This document shows, piece after piece, positions 34,401 through 45,055 of a stretch of 64,000 bases of DNA. The first letter of the stretch is position 1; each line of letters starts with the position of its first letter. This stretch comes from Enoplolaimus lenunculus (taxonomy: Eukaryota; Nematoda; Enoplea; Enoplida; Thoracostomopsidae), in NCBI GenBank assembly GCA_030248215.1, contig JASANG010004073.1, forward strand, positions 331,995 through 395,994, written 5' to 3'. The notes beneath the pieces were generated by a model that saw only the letters and a list, made by a program, of their open reading frames with translations, had not been told where the DNA came from and did no database searches. Made by a program: the position numbers and the translations under genes.

Positions 34401-34535
34401 ATGGCACTCTTGTTTGCTAGACAGAGTATGGCACTCTTGTTTGCCAGACAGTGTATGGCACTCTTGTTTGCCAGAAAGACTATGGCACTCTTGTTTGCCA
34501 AAACGATCTTTGAGTCGAACTTTTTTGACTTCCAT
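31413..34535 (-). CDS. DEG/ENaC-family sodium channel, 730 residues, 2 exons, with N-terminal Cys-His repeats
   Basis: Exon 1 is 32849-34535 and exon 2 is 31413-31918, joined in phase 1 (LFAGF|DISKA). The N terminus (13-75) is seven tandem 9-mers of the form GKQECHTLS, the last partial. Then come the gating His-Gly of STPLHGF (about 113-114), TM1 about 127-148, the post-TM1 block FPDILLC, a Cys-rich extracellular domain of about 380 residues, and TM2 with GSIGGLFGVYLGGSVLAIF, whose Gly-x-Ser (GGS) fits the selectivity filter. Exon 2 is a long cytoplasmic tail opening RRKQLK, with SNPRSEANPRF-type repeats and an acidic Ser-rich stretch. Three such subunits make an amiloride-type sodium channel; the opening stimulus cannot be told from sequence. 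The start ATG has A at -3 and G at +4. Confidence 0.92.
32305..32520. mobile_element. TTAGGC-core MITE in the DEG/ENaC intron
   Basis: Starts near GGCCCGTGTCAGCGG, has two hexamer tracts split by AATAAACACATTTTTACGC, and ends TGTTCCTTACATTGGCCC. Confidence 0.8.
34310..34500 (-). repeat. 27-bp in-frame tandem repeat coding for GKQECHTLS
   Basis: Seven units of 27 bases (GGCAAACAAGAGTGCCATAC plus seven variable bases) in the DEG/ENaC N terminus. Every unit is a multiple of three and keeps Cys-His. The opposite strand is also open, because the period is a whole number of codons. Confidence 0.92.
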
Positions 34536-34882
34536 TTTGATTTTGTATTTTTTGATAACGAGTAGATGTGCTGAAAAGTTGTCGGATATTGCTAGCTGTG
34601 TCCGAAGAGATAACTTATTAAGGTTTTTTGTTTAAAATATATATTTAAAAATATTTGTAACTTTTGTGAATATATTTACAACCAAAAATGATCCTATTTG
34701 AAATTTAACCATAAATAAATTTAAATTATAGTTTTCGTACAATCCATTAATTTTAACAATTAACATTAATTCCTATAATATTTACAATCATTAATAATGC
34801 TTAAATTAACATTATTTCTTTACAATTTAGTTAAATTGTGAAAATTAATTTTTTTGAACATTCTCGCAAATTTTGAGCAATT

Positions 34883-35017
34883 TTATTTTTCTATCAAACA
34901 AACAGTTTCTTCTGTATCTTCAGGAATTACAATTCGAGTTAAAATGACAATTATCACAACAGCACCAGTAATTATTGCCGCGCTCAATGCCATTGCAACA
35001 ATCGCAACGAGTTCCAT
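34883..35017 (-). CDS. Candidate 44-residue single-pass membrane micropeptide
   Basis: The ORF starts at an ATG in good context (AATATGG: A at -3, G at +4) and ends TAA. Residues 3-31 are almost entirely hydrophobic (for example SAAIITGAVVIIVILTRIVI), then come a proline and an acidic tail (PEDTEETVCLIEK). A clean membrane helix with a short polar tail in an otherwise AT-rich, stop-rich stretch is the look of a small transmembrane peptide. It lies 347 bases upstream of the DEG/ENaC ATG on the same strand, so it is either an independent small gene or an upstream ORF in that gene's leader. I know no family match; chance remains possible. Confidence 0.4.
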   Translation of the reverse strand: MELVAIVAMALSAAIITGAVVIIVILTRIVIPEDTEETVCLIEK

Positions 35018-35157
35018 ATTTAATTACTTCTTTAAAATATATATTTTTTAAATTTATTTTTACTTTAAAATTTATATTACAACTTTTCGGCTAAAAATAA
35101 TAGCAATTAATTTAGGTTTACTTTATCACCATGAAGTATATGAAGTATAATATTCTA

Positions 35158-35362
35158 GACCCATGTAATGGGGCGGAGAGTTTTTCTGTGTGACAAGAAA
35201 AGAATATTAGGATTAGGCTTAATAGGAATATACTCGTTCTTAGACTTAGGCTTAGGCTTAATAGGAATATGCTCATTCTTACGGTTAGGCTTAGGTTTAG
35301 GCTTAGGCTTACGCTTAGAAATATGCTTATAATACTGTTCCGCCTCTGTTCTTTACGTTGTC
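35158..35362. mobile_element. TTAGGC-core MITE copy
   Basis: Left CCCATGTAATGGGGCGGAG, spacer GGAATATGCTCATTCTTACG between hexamer tracts, right TGTTCCGCCTCTGTTCTTTA. Confidence 0.75.
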
Positions 35363-35699
35363 CATATCCTAAAGTAACATCAAAGTTAACGCTCCCAGCT
35401 GTAAAAGCTCTTGGTAATCTTATCCACTTTCCTGTTTTATTCAAGGTTAAAAGCTAAGGCTAGCCTTAGACGGCTTGTTCAAAAGTGTAAGCTTATGATT
35501 TATGCATAGGTTAGCCCTCATCTAAGCCTAAGCGTACTTCTGAGGAGGAATGTACAAGAGCCGCACAAAGCAGTAGACGTTCGCACTGGCATAGGCTTTA
35601 GCTTATATTTACTTTTTTATTCTCTATTCTTCAGAACGACTACAAACCATAGAACATAAAAAACAGAAATCCACAAAATCGTAAAGCTATTAATTTTCC

Positions 35700-35790
35700 A
35701 TCAAATAGATATAGTATATATATATAAATATATCCTATATATATAAATATATATAAATATATATATATAATATATGTATATCAAATATTC

Positions 35791-35821
<31 letters not shown>

Positions 35822-35825
35822 CTTT
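35700..35825. repeat. TA and (ATA)n microsatellites
   Basis: A TATATATAAATATA run followed by an (AAT)n run of about nine units. Confidence 0.85.
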
Positions 35826-35937
35826 TTGAAAGGATCGACATATAAGAAATTAATTAAAAACCAAAATCCCTGCTTATTGTATTAATTAAACAGTACTTTT
35901 ACACTTGACATGGTGGTACCGCACGAACTGAAAATTC

Positions 35938-36140
35938 AGGAAATGAAAAGAACAGGGACGGAACAGTATTATAAGAATATTCCTAAGCCTAAGCCTAAGC
36001 GTAAGCGTAACACTGAGTTTATTCCTCAGCCTAAGCATAAGCCTAAACCTAAACCAAACAAAAATTAGTCGAAAGCTTAAACTTACTGTTTTCTCCCACA
36101 GAAAAACGTTCCGCCCCTCATCTTTACATGAGCCGAAAAT
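35938..36140. mobile_element. TTAGGC-core MITE copy
   Basis: GAAAAGAACAGGGACGGAAC, CCTAAG and GCGTAAGCGTAA words, right part GAAAAACGTTCCGCCCCTC then TTTACATGAGCCG. Confidence 0.75.
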
Positions 36141-36399
36141 TCCGTGTATATACCATCCTAAACAAAAACAACTCTTGATTTATGTAATTCAAAAGTACAA
36201 ATGGAATGACTAAATTTTAAAATTACTGACAAAATGTTGTTCTTTCATTTAAAATTGAATTTTTAATCAACAAAATATAAAGACCAAGGTAATTAAAAAG
36301 ATGGGCATCTGTTAGGTCCGCAACCGTAGATTAACCATATTCCAATAATTTTGAGCAATAAATTGTTGGGGTTTCTTAAAACTAAACCTAAATTCAAAT

Positions 36400-36850
36400 T
36401 TTATGACATTGGGAAATCCGACTGCGGCTCTGGTATTTTTCACCTCCAGTTGTACCCTGCCAAATAACGTTTGATAGAAGGTGTTTGAAAACCGGAACGT
36501 GATTTTGTCGGAAACCGAATCGGAACCGGAATTGAATTTGTTCGTCGGAAACGGAATCGGAATTTTTAGATTTAAATGTGTTATGATTTTGTTAATTTTT
36601 AGTCGCAAAACCAAATAGGTTTTGTTTCACATTTTACACAGTATTTTCTCAGTGCATTAAGCTTTCAGTGTCAAAGCATAAAATTCTGCAAATTATAGGT
36701 GGTTTTTCAATTCATTTTCTGTCTTTTTAATTGCGTTAAATCAATGTAGAACATAAGTTTCAACATGAAATAATTTTGATAGCAAAACACACGGCACCGC
36801 AAATACCGGAATCCCGGCATCGGAATCACACTCCGTTTGAATTCTGCAAA
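36400..36850. mobile_element. CCGGA-rich hAT-like MITE remnants
   Basis: An element end CCAGTTGTACCCTG closes at about 36458; CCGGAACGTG, GGAACCGGAATTG and CCGGAATCCCGGCATCGG words follow. Probably two elements side by side; boundaries not resolved. Confidence 0.45.
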
Positions 36851-37134
36851 TATTGACAAAATACTTCTTTTTAATCTTTAATTATTGACTTCCAACTGCC
36901 CATTTTCCACACCAAAAAACTGTCAATGAACCAACGCTATTCGAATGGAAAACCGTTGATACCAGCCAAACATTTTGGTTGTGTGATGCTACAAATTTCG
37001 CATGTTTTGTCAAATGCTACTTTTGTACTACAAACATCCAGTTACTGTTATTCCGATTACCATCCGCTTTCGTTAGCATTTACTATCCGTTCATACCTTA
37101 ATTGATAATCAAATGACGCCAAATTTCTTATTGC

Positions 37135-37228
37135 TCTAGGCCCATACTTTAAGGGACGCCCAGGTGTCTGGTGGGTCCATAAAAGAATAGGTTTAGATTC
37201 TAAATTACATTTTTACCTTAGACTTATG
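37135..37228. mobile_element. TTAGGC-core variant, left part, cut by family D
   Basis: GGCCCATACTTTAAGGGACG and GTTTAGATTCTAAATTACAT match the subfamily at 4058-4245. The sequence stops where the family D element begins. Confidence 0.6.
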
Positions 37229-37865
37229 TGGGGTTCACGTTATAACCGGGGCAGCTTGGGACACGTTTTATCCCTATTAGCCTATCAGGTAACATTTTGT
37301 CTGCTAACAGACCCCACATCATATTCCAAAGTCGTATTTGTCTGATATCATGTGTAGGTCACCTTTCGTCTTTCAATGTCATATGATATTCGAGGTATTG
37401 TCAGTGAATATCATATATTTTCAAATGTCTGCATACTTCTTGAGGTAACGTACCCAAATTGTCCTCTGGAATATCATATACTAGAATTTGAAATTTGAAT
37501 TTTTGAATTATGACACTGTTTTTCTAAGCAGTTTTGTGCCGGAAATGAATCTGCAGACGTGTATTTGGTATTTTAAGCACAACTGTGCATCTGCCGTCCA
37601 ACTTTCCATTAATTTATTAGCGCTAGAAAATTATATTGTCACGCTGAATATCATATGATCTTCGCATAGATGTCCCTCAGTATCACGTGACATGCCGACT
37701 CTTGTTCACATTGATCTTCTGAGAGCGGTGGTTTGTAAGTAAATGTCATATGACATTCGAGTTTTGTCTGTTCACCCGATATGAGTGCTCGAATTTTAAC
37801 GTTGATGTCGAATCAACATGGGACAAACCGTGTCCCACCTGCCCCAGTTATAACGTGAATCCCGC
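37229..37865. mobile_element. MITE family D, second copy
   Basis: Ends GTGGGGTTCACGTTATAACC and inverted GCGGGATTCACGTTATAACT, in the opposite orientation to 26721-27398. ATCATATGATATTC-type palindromes recur inside (37378, 37650, 37746). Confidence 0.8.
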
Positions 37866-37939
37866 AATAACCTCGCGCACAATAAAAGTAGACTCATTTT
37901 CTTTACTACAACATTATTTGGCATAGTTAAAATACAAAT

Positions 37940-38130
37940 AAAGCATGAAATATTACGGTATCTTAAACATTTTAAAGATTTTGGATGAATTTCGCAATTT
38001 TTATTTCATTCCGAAAGATTTTCACCAGAAACGGATACTTAGGCTTAAACTTAGGCTTAGGAACACATTTTTGCAAAACTTAGGCTTAGGAATACGCTTC
38101 ATCTACCGTTACGCCCCTTAAAGTAACATT
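37940..38130. mobile_element. hAT-like fragment and TTAGGC-core fragment
   Basis: TTTAAAGATTTTGGATGAAT matches the interior of the 15984 and 44689 elements. It is followed by TTAGGC words and TACGCCCCTTAAAGTAACA, the subfamily end also seen at 38920. Confidence 0.5.
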
Positions 38131-38369
38131 GGCCCCACTTTTTATAGACGTAAATCCCACAGGTGGGACCACCGTTGAAAATTTGCTTACCTGTAAACTT
38201 CACATGGGCATATCCATTCGCAACATAAATACCAAGTTCTGAGTTAAAATTTCGAGAAAAAAATACTGTACAAACAAAAATCACAGAACTTAAAGCAACG
38301 AAACTTAAAAACAGCGACAAAAACACCTCTTACTAAGTATAAAAGCCTGCCAGTAGAATATAGCAATAA

Positions 38370-38460
38370 CAGTACGCTTAGCCTTAGGATTAGACTTACG
38401 TTTAGATTTAGGCTTAGCGTTAGCCTTAGGCTTTAAACGTACTGGACAGGCCCTTATAAT
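38370..38460. mobile_element. TTAGGC-core fragment
   Basis: CTTAGCCTTAGGATTAGAC and GGCTTAGCGTTAGCCTTAGG words only. Confidence 0.45.
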
Positions 38461-38493
38461 AAGCATGAGCCACAACATACAACCACGTCAATC

Positions 38494-41400
38494 CTATCCA
38501 GTGACTGTGAAAAAATTTCCACCAACAACTTCTTCAACGCCGTCTTTGTCGAGAAAGTCATCAATTGAAAATTTTGCACGTTTGTTGTACGACGCAGAAA
38601 TGCGTTCTGACTGAGCAATTTGCAGTATTATATATCGATGGGGTCCAGTACCTAAAACAGGCACAACAATCTGAACTCTGCGAACATTGCATGTGACTAT
38701 CCTACACATACAATAACATCCTTGACGAACCAATGGCGCTTCGACCGTTTAGACCATGTTCGAGGGAACGAACCATTTTACTTCGCGGGACTATAATAGA
38801 GTAAGCTTAAGTTTTACACTAGTTTTTTTGCTTTGGCTTAGACTTGGTAATAACCTTATCCTTACGGCGAGGTTTACACTTAGGCTTCGGAATATGCCTA
38901 TAATACCGTTACGCCCCTTAAAGTAACATTGGGTGTCATTTTCAACAAAAAACTTCAACCTATTCCAAACTACATTGATTTATGCCAAATGTTAACACTA
39001 CACGAGATACTGCGGTTTCACCAATGATGAGTGAGCGGGATACGGTGCGATTGGATATCCGGTTCCGCTTTAATATCCTCAAAAATCGATATCCATATCC
39101 GATTCCAGTATCTGGTATAAATTTACCGGACACCGGATATTTAAACAGTGGTGGTGGAGCCGAATTTCAAAAACTGCTTTTTACAAGCGAGGTCTTAATA
39201 TCTTGCACCGATTGCATTTCTAGGCAAATCACGAAGTTCAAGCTTTGATACGCTGCTGTAAAATCAAAAATTCAAGGCAATAATACTTCTGGTAAAAAAT
39301 TCGCTATCCGCATCCGGAAACGGTAAATTAATATCCGGTCGCATCCGGGTGCGGACGACCAATCACATTCGATTTCTCTTACACATACTGAAGTCACCCT
39401 CATCTGTTTTTCCACAACTACCCCTGCAACCACAAAAACGATAACCAATAATTCATAGGTGTGTAAATAATAAAAAATAAACAATAAAAACATTAAACAG
39501 TGTCGTATGTAAACTTTCTATGTTACTCTTATATCTGGTAAGCCCGTTAACTTGTGAAGTAAAAAAAACTTATTGACAATATAAAATTACGCATTTCTGA
39601 ACACCGGAAGAACTATACAGAATTTAAAAACCGGAATTATAATTAAAAACACAAAATTTCAATCAAAACCGGACGCAGCATCCAGTTACAAAAATACGCA
39701 CACAAATTTTGTTTACAATATACGTACCTGAAGGCGGGGTTGGTCCATTATAGGAAGTTACTTCGATTCCAGAATTCAAATCAGTTCCTTCGATGTTCGT
39801 CACAAGCCAATGAAGCCAAGAACGGGCAACAGGATTCGAATTTGACGGTGCGTCAGGGTCTAAAATTTAAAAAAAACCACAATGATATTTTATTTACGAA
39901 TAAAAAATTTTAGCTAAAAATTTACATATTTTACAGTCAGATATTTAAAGAGCTAATACTTTACAATTAGTTTTTAATAACTTAAATAGCTTCAGTTAGT
40001 TGATTTAAAATACAGAAAGCAAAATTAGTAAAATGAGTAAATACTAATTCTATAACAAATAAACAAAACGTACCAAACATAACCAACGTTGACAAAGACA
40101 CATCGTTGTTTAACGTTATTTGTGGTTGTCGCGAAGTCTAGAAAACAATAACTTCACTATAATTTGAAACCGCATTCTCAAATGTGTGTAGCACCTATCA
40201 CCAGTTGCTGATGAGTCATGTAGTATTCAAACCAGTTAATGGTGAGGCTCGAGACATCAATCAGCACAACTTTTGCATTCGATTTGCTCTATTTCTGCGC
40301 CAAGCTTAATATCCACAATAATTGCAGCAGTTCCGCAGTTCAAAAACCTACCGCTAACTAACTGGTGATAGATACTGTAGTGTAAGCATTTGAAAATATG
40401 GATCATAGAACAGAGATTGGCTGGAATCCATAGGGTAACACAGTACCCGTTTCCTACCAAACTTCTAAACACGAGTTCCTTTGATCCAATCCCTAAAATT
40501 TGAACACTTACTTGATCTTTGGAATAATCTTCGCCTGTTTGAATATTGACATTTCCATAATTAACCTAAAATCAAACATCAGTAGTAGCGGCCAAAAAGA
40601 AAACAGCTACATACAACTCTGTGGGACTCTTTAGGACACCAAGAATATTGGGACCTGGAGCGCCAAATACAACCTACAGATCACAGAACACACACCTAAC
40701 AGCGAACGTAACATTCGGTAATGGGAAACATGCCATCAAATAATCAACAACCGGTTGCAGTTACAAAATAGAACAATCCCTTCTACAAAGGTGTACCTAT
40801 AGACAACGTGGATGCCAAGCTGGCGCATCCGTATTGCCTAAATACTTTTATATTAGACAGAAGCATTCTCTTATTGTATAATGGCTTACGATCTAACAAT
40901 AACATCAAAAGAGCAACTAACAGTCTTATCAGTACCAGTCGCAACTAATTTAAAATTCTGAGTACCCCACTGCATGGTGGCAACAAAGGTTCGGATTGGG
41001 CAAAAATTTGAGGTTCGAATTCGGATTCGGTTGTGGAAAAGCAGAATCCAAAAGCCGAATCCAACAAAGTTTGGCAATATGTTTTTTCATGTTTAAGCAA
41101 TAAAATTATTAAATACTTTGCTGTAAAAATCAATATTTTTATTGCAGGTGAGAAATCTCAGAACTGACGTCGGGACGAAATATATTAACGTATTAAAAGT
41201 TATACGGCTGGCATTGCGTTGATATTCTGAAACAAATCATAGATATATCTGAAATTTGCAACATGCAGGATTCGGAGTCGGTTTCGGTTTCGACAAATTA
41301 GCACTGGATTCGGATTCCGTCCAATCGTGGATGCGGTGCCACCCTGCCCCACTGGCCTTCAGCGTAAATACCACGTCATACTATACAGCGTTATATATTA

Positions 41401-41638
41401 ATGCTGATAAAAGCCATCGTTCGTATTTTACAAACTTTACTCAAAATCAACCGAATACACACTTCTTGTGCTAACTTAGTACCACAAACGAGTTAAAAAA
41501 CAACAAAAAAACTCAACTTACATTTAAAATTTGTGCATTCAGTGCGTCTTCATCTAAAATATCTTCAAGACGATCACTAAATTCGTATAAAGTTACCGCA
41601 TCAGCGAGCAATAACAATGCGAGCAACCTAAAACCCAT
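38494..41638 (-). CDS. Secreted phosphatidylethanolamine-binding protein family member, complete, 6 exons
   Basis: Exons on the minus strand: 41522-41638, 40611-40673, 40512-40565, 40074-40137, 39728-39859 and 38494-38651; phases agree and give 195 codons plus stop, about the family's usual length. Exon 1 is a signal peptide ([20 protein letters not shown]). Family blocks in order: [14 protein letters not shown], the pocket block [12 protein letters not shown] (about 98-109), [32 protein letters not shown] and RAKFSIDDF. PEBPs bind anionic phospholipids or act as kinase or protease regulators; the DPDAP and GPHRY pocket motifs are intact, so ligand binding is likely. The C terminus ends GGNFFTVTG, shorter than the usual NFF..KWDDY. 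A signal peptide points to a secreted form, unlike cytosolic RKIP. Introns hold TTAGGC-core, family G and hAT MITEs. Confidence 0.92.
38765..38935. mobile_element. TTAGGC-core MITE in the last PEBP intron
   Basis: Left part GAACCATTTTACTTCGCGGG and ACTATAATAGAGTAAGCTTA; right part AATACCGTTACGCCCCTTAA. Hexamers are reduced. Confidence 0.65.
39040..39355. mobile_element. CCGGATATC-rich hAT-like MITE
   Basis: GATTGGATATCCGGTTCCG near the left and, inverted, CGGATGCGACCGGATATT near the right, with ATATCC words at both sides. Confidence 0.5.
40170..40400. mobile_element. MITE family G in a PEBP intron
   Basis: Ends CTCAAATGTGTGTAGCACC and inverted CAAATGCTTACACTACAG; CACCAGTTGCTGATG and CTAACTGGTGATAGA occupy mirrored positions. 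Confidence 0.75.
40973..41346. mobile_element. hAT MITE with perfect 8-bp duplication
   Basis: Ends CATGGTGGCAACA and inverted CAGGGTGGCACCG; the 8-mer ccccactg stands immediately outside both. Subterminal GGATTCGG words (TTCGGATTCGG on the left, CGGATTCGGA on the right). Confidence 0.88.
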
Positions 41639-41734
41639 ACATAACAACATCATTTACGAAGTTTTATACGCACAATTTATATATACACGGCCACACAATG
41701 TTCAGTTTCTTGAGTTCTTTTTTTACAAAAAATC

Positions 41735-41950
41735 ATTAAACGCGTATAGCACCTATCACCAGTTAGCGATAGATTTTCAATATGGCAAATTCCTGTAGAT
41801 TTGAAAGTCAAACTCGGTATACAAGTAAGATAAATTAAATGCGGAAAATGGACTAAATTTCTAACATCACCATTCACTGGTTCGAAAGTTACAAAACCGA
41901 TTAGTAACTGGTGATAAGTGCTACACACACATTTGAGAATAACTTACGTA
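41735..41950. mobile_element. MITE family G, best-preserved copy
   Basis: Left TATAGCACCTATCACCAGTT, right inverted TTCTCAAATGTGTGTGTAGC then ACTTATCACCAGTTACTAAT. The middle TTCACTGGTTCGAAAGTTAC is shared with 6850 and 15823. Confidence 0.78.
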
Positions 41951-42314
41951 TATAAATTAACCATAAGCTTTCAAATGCAACTACATAAATTACTATAATA
42001 CAATGTCCGAAACTTAAACTTACATTGAAAACGTTACAAACCGCATTTCAGCCAAACATCAATCGACAGCCGAGTTTATTTATTGAAGAACTCAGGTAAA
42101 AGTGCAACGCTCTGTACGTAACAGCACAGAAGCGAAGGCACAGAATCTACAACGCGGTTAGCTGAAAACGCAGACAATATACTGCAGAGCAATAGCAGGG
42201 AACCAAATGTAAAACTTGAAAGTACAATATACAACAAAAGCCGACCATGTTAATTATAGAGGTCTGCTTGCTAAGCCTAAACCTAAAGTTTAAAGCTACA
42301 CACAAGCGTAAGAG

Positions 42315-42725
42315 TGACGCTATACTTGTTGTGCAGCGCCGTCAGTCATCGTCCGGCCGGCCCGTGCGTCACTGTCCGTCATCATACGGCATCGTCCATG
42401 ACTAATTTGCGCGAGATACTACACAGTGACGGATGACAACAGATGGTGACGCACGACGCCGGTCGCTGACGCACTATGTCGGACGATGACGCACTGTCGG
42501 ACGATGACGCACGATGCCGGACGATGACGCACGATGCCGGAAGGTGACGCATGATGCCGGAAGGTGACGCACGATGCCGGAAGGTAACACACGACGCCGA
42601 ACGGTTACGCACGATGCCGAACGGTTACGCACGACGTCGAACGGTTACGCACGACGCCGGTCGGGACGTACGACACCCGTCGGTGACGCACGACGCCGGA
42701 CGGCATCATAAGCATAGCGCTTCCC
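42315..42725. mobile_element. MITE family F with an internal 20-bp CpG-rich tandem array
   Basis: Ends GTGACGCTATACTTGTTGTG and inverted AGGGAAGCGCTATGCTTATG. From about 42430 to 42715 the element is some 14 tandem copies of a 20-mer (GACGCACGATGCCGGAAGGT with variants). This is the most GC-rich part of the window; the two-strand open frames here are by-products of the 20-mer. Confidence 0.78.
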
Positions 42726-42797
42726 TACCCAAACTTAAGTTTAATCAGAAAAATAAGCCCCCACTTTACCAGCGGGGAAAGCGCATATTATCTTTGG

Positions 42798-43525
42798 AAA
42801 TCTGTTCACAAATAAACGCAAACTGAATTCAAAATAAAGTAAAAAAACATAAACGTTTCACTGGTCAATACGAAAAGTAAAAAAAACAACCTACAATAAA
42901 GGAAATTTGTTCACAAATAAACGCAAACTGAATTCAAAATAAAGTAAAAAAAACATAAACGTTTCACTGGTCAATACGAAAAGTAAAAAAAACAACCTAC
43001 AATAAAGGAAATTTGTTCACAAATAAACGCAAACTGAATTCAAAATAAAGTAAAAAAACATAAACGTTTCACTGGTCAATACGAAAAGTAAAAAAACAAC
43101 CTACAATAAAGGAAATTTGTTCACAAATAAACGCAAACTGAATTCAAAATAAAGTAAAAAAACATAAACGTTTCACTGGTCAATACGAAAAGTAAAAAAA
43201 CAACCTACAATAAAGGAAATTTGTTCACAAATAAACGCAAACTGAATTCAAAATAAAGTAAAAAAACATAAACGTTTCACTGGTCAATACGAAAAGTAAA
43301 AAAAACAACCTACAATAAAGGAAATTTGTTCACAAATAAACGCAAACTGAATTCAAAATAAAGTAAAAAAAACATAAACGTTTCACTGGTCAATACGAAA
43401 AGTAAAAAAACAACCTACAATAAAGGAAATTTGTTCACAAATAAACGCAAACTGAATTCAAAATAAAGTAAAAAAACATAAACGTTTCACTGGTCAATAC
43501 GAAAAGTAAAAAAACAACCTACAAT
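42798..43525. repeat. 105-bp satellite-like tandem array, 7 copies
   Basis: GTTCACAAATAAACGCAAAC recurs at 42804, 42909, 43015, 43119, 43223, 43328 and 43433. Copies appear identical apart from A-run length (period 104-106), which suggests recent amplification or homogenisation. Confidence 0.97.
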
Positions 43526-43746
43526 CAATTTTGACTATGCCAGCCGAAGGATAGCAAATTCAGCGTAAAAAACACAAACAACAAACAAGTTCAAAACAAA
43601 TACTTGTCACCATGAATTCTGAGAATTCAACTATGTTTGTAAACTCACAGTTAATATATCAAACTATTTCTATTACCTCTTCAAGGTGACAATAATCACA
43701 CAAACTGTCTCATAATCAGTGCGGACAACTGTCGATGAGAACTCTA

Positions 43747-43863
43747 CACTGCAAAAAATGGTGATTCAAATTTACTCACTCCGAAATAGGCTTTTCGGGA
43801 CTACACCAATTGAGTCAAGCCTGTTTCGGAGAGAGTCAATGTGACTCACTATTTTTTGCAGTG
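43747..43863. mobile_element. MITE family C, short copy with TA flanks
   Basis: Ends CACTGCAAAAAATGGTGA and inverted CACTGCAAAAAATAGTGA, immediately flanked by TA on both sides; a mariner-type TA duplication fits. Confidence 0.85.
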
Positions 43864-44688
43864 TAAAAACTTGAGTGCGCGGCAGAACGAAAAATGTACG
43901 AAACGAAAAATAGCGACACGCGTTGCATTTTTCGCTTACCCCCACATTTGACGAGTGTGCTTGCGGCGTTAGCGATTATCCATTCTTGGTGCATGCAATA
44001 ATGGATGACATGGGAAATAGCTTTGTTCAGTTATGTTTTTTGTAATAAACTAATTACTTTTGCTTTAAATTTTAACACGTTTCGATTTCAGATCCCACAA
44101 CACTCACCACAATAGTACAAGACAGCTCTTTAGATTTACAGACCCACACTACATTACTGAAATTTATTGCAGTAACATACGAAGCCAAATAGTGAAGCTG
44201 AAAAAGTTTACATAATTATAAACAGAACCAATCAATACAACAGGTTCCGAGCAAAACCTAGAACCATGATCTCAGCCTAAGCCCAAACGGACGCTCAGTC
44301 TACAGTCGACTTCGTTCAAGACCTATTTTCTACGTTGCATAGTCTTTCACCTCCTTTTTCGACAAGTCTTGTAGACCACCAACTGCGGTTTTTTCACCTC
44401 TCGATGCACCCTGATACACTGCAAACTAATAGTTTTGCAAGGTATACGCGAAATATGCTGCGTTTACTGTTTAAAACATCAAAACGACTGTATTTTCTTG
44501 GAACTTTCGAAACCATCCGAATCCGCAAAAAATGTTGGAAAAAATCAGAACATATCGTTAGATTTGTCATGAACAAAGCAATTTCAATTCTCCTAAAAAG
44601 TTTTTGTAATCTGTAACACAACTTTTTAAGCAAAAATATACAGATAAAAAACTATTTCCCTGATACATGTATATAATCCAGGGTGTAA

Positions 44689-45055
44689 ACGGATAGAAAA
44701 ATAACGAAAACTGACAGTGATCAAAATAACAGAAATGGAAAACAGATATTGACGTGTAAAAGTGTCAAAGATGTTTTATTTTTCTGCTAACACACTATAG
44801 GCGTGAAAATATTTACCCGGCTTTCTAAAATTTTTAAGAAAAATAGCGGATGCATCGAAATTTTTAAGATTTTGGATAAATTTCGTTACTTATACTTCAT
44901 TTCGAAAAATTGCAGCATATATGAAAAATTGCCAGATATATACGTGATTTACAACTAATTTTGAACGTAAAAATAATAGAATTTCCTTTATTTCTATAAC
45001 AAAAACGGACACCGATTTTTACCGGAGACGGACACAGATATTCGGTTACAACCTG
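44689..45055. mobile_element. hAT-like MITE with perfect 8-bp duplication
   Basis: Ends CAGGGTGTAAACGGATAG and inverted CAGGTTGTAACCGAATATC; atataatc on both sides. Aligns along its whole length with 15984-16371. Confidence 0.92.

Larger units (their letters stand above)
35018..38493. other. Intergenic region DEG/ENaC to PEBP, repeats only
   Basis: Contains TTAGGC-core copies, a family D element, hAT-like remnants and simple repeats, listed separately. The plus-strand frame 36926-37105 (MNQRYSNGKPLIPAKHFGC..) is open for 59 codons but matches nothing I recognise. Confidence 0.5.

Noticed and set aside
38099-38326. Minus-strand frame with a hydrophobic start and a donor-like GTAAGC
   Set aside because: No ATG, no following exon found, and part of it lies on TTAGGC-family sequence.
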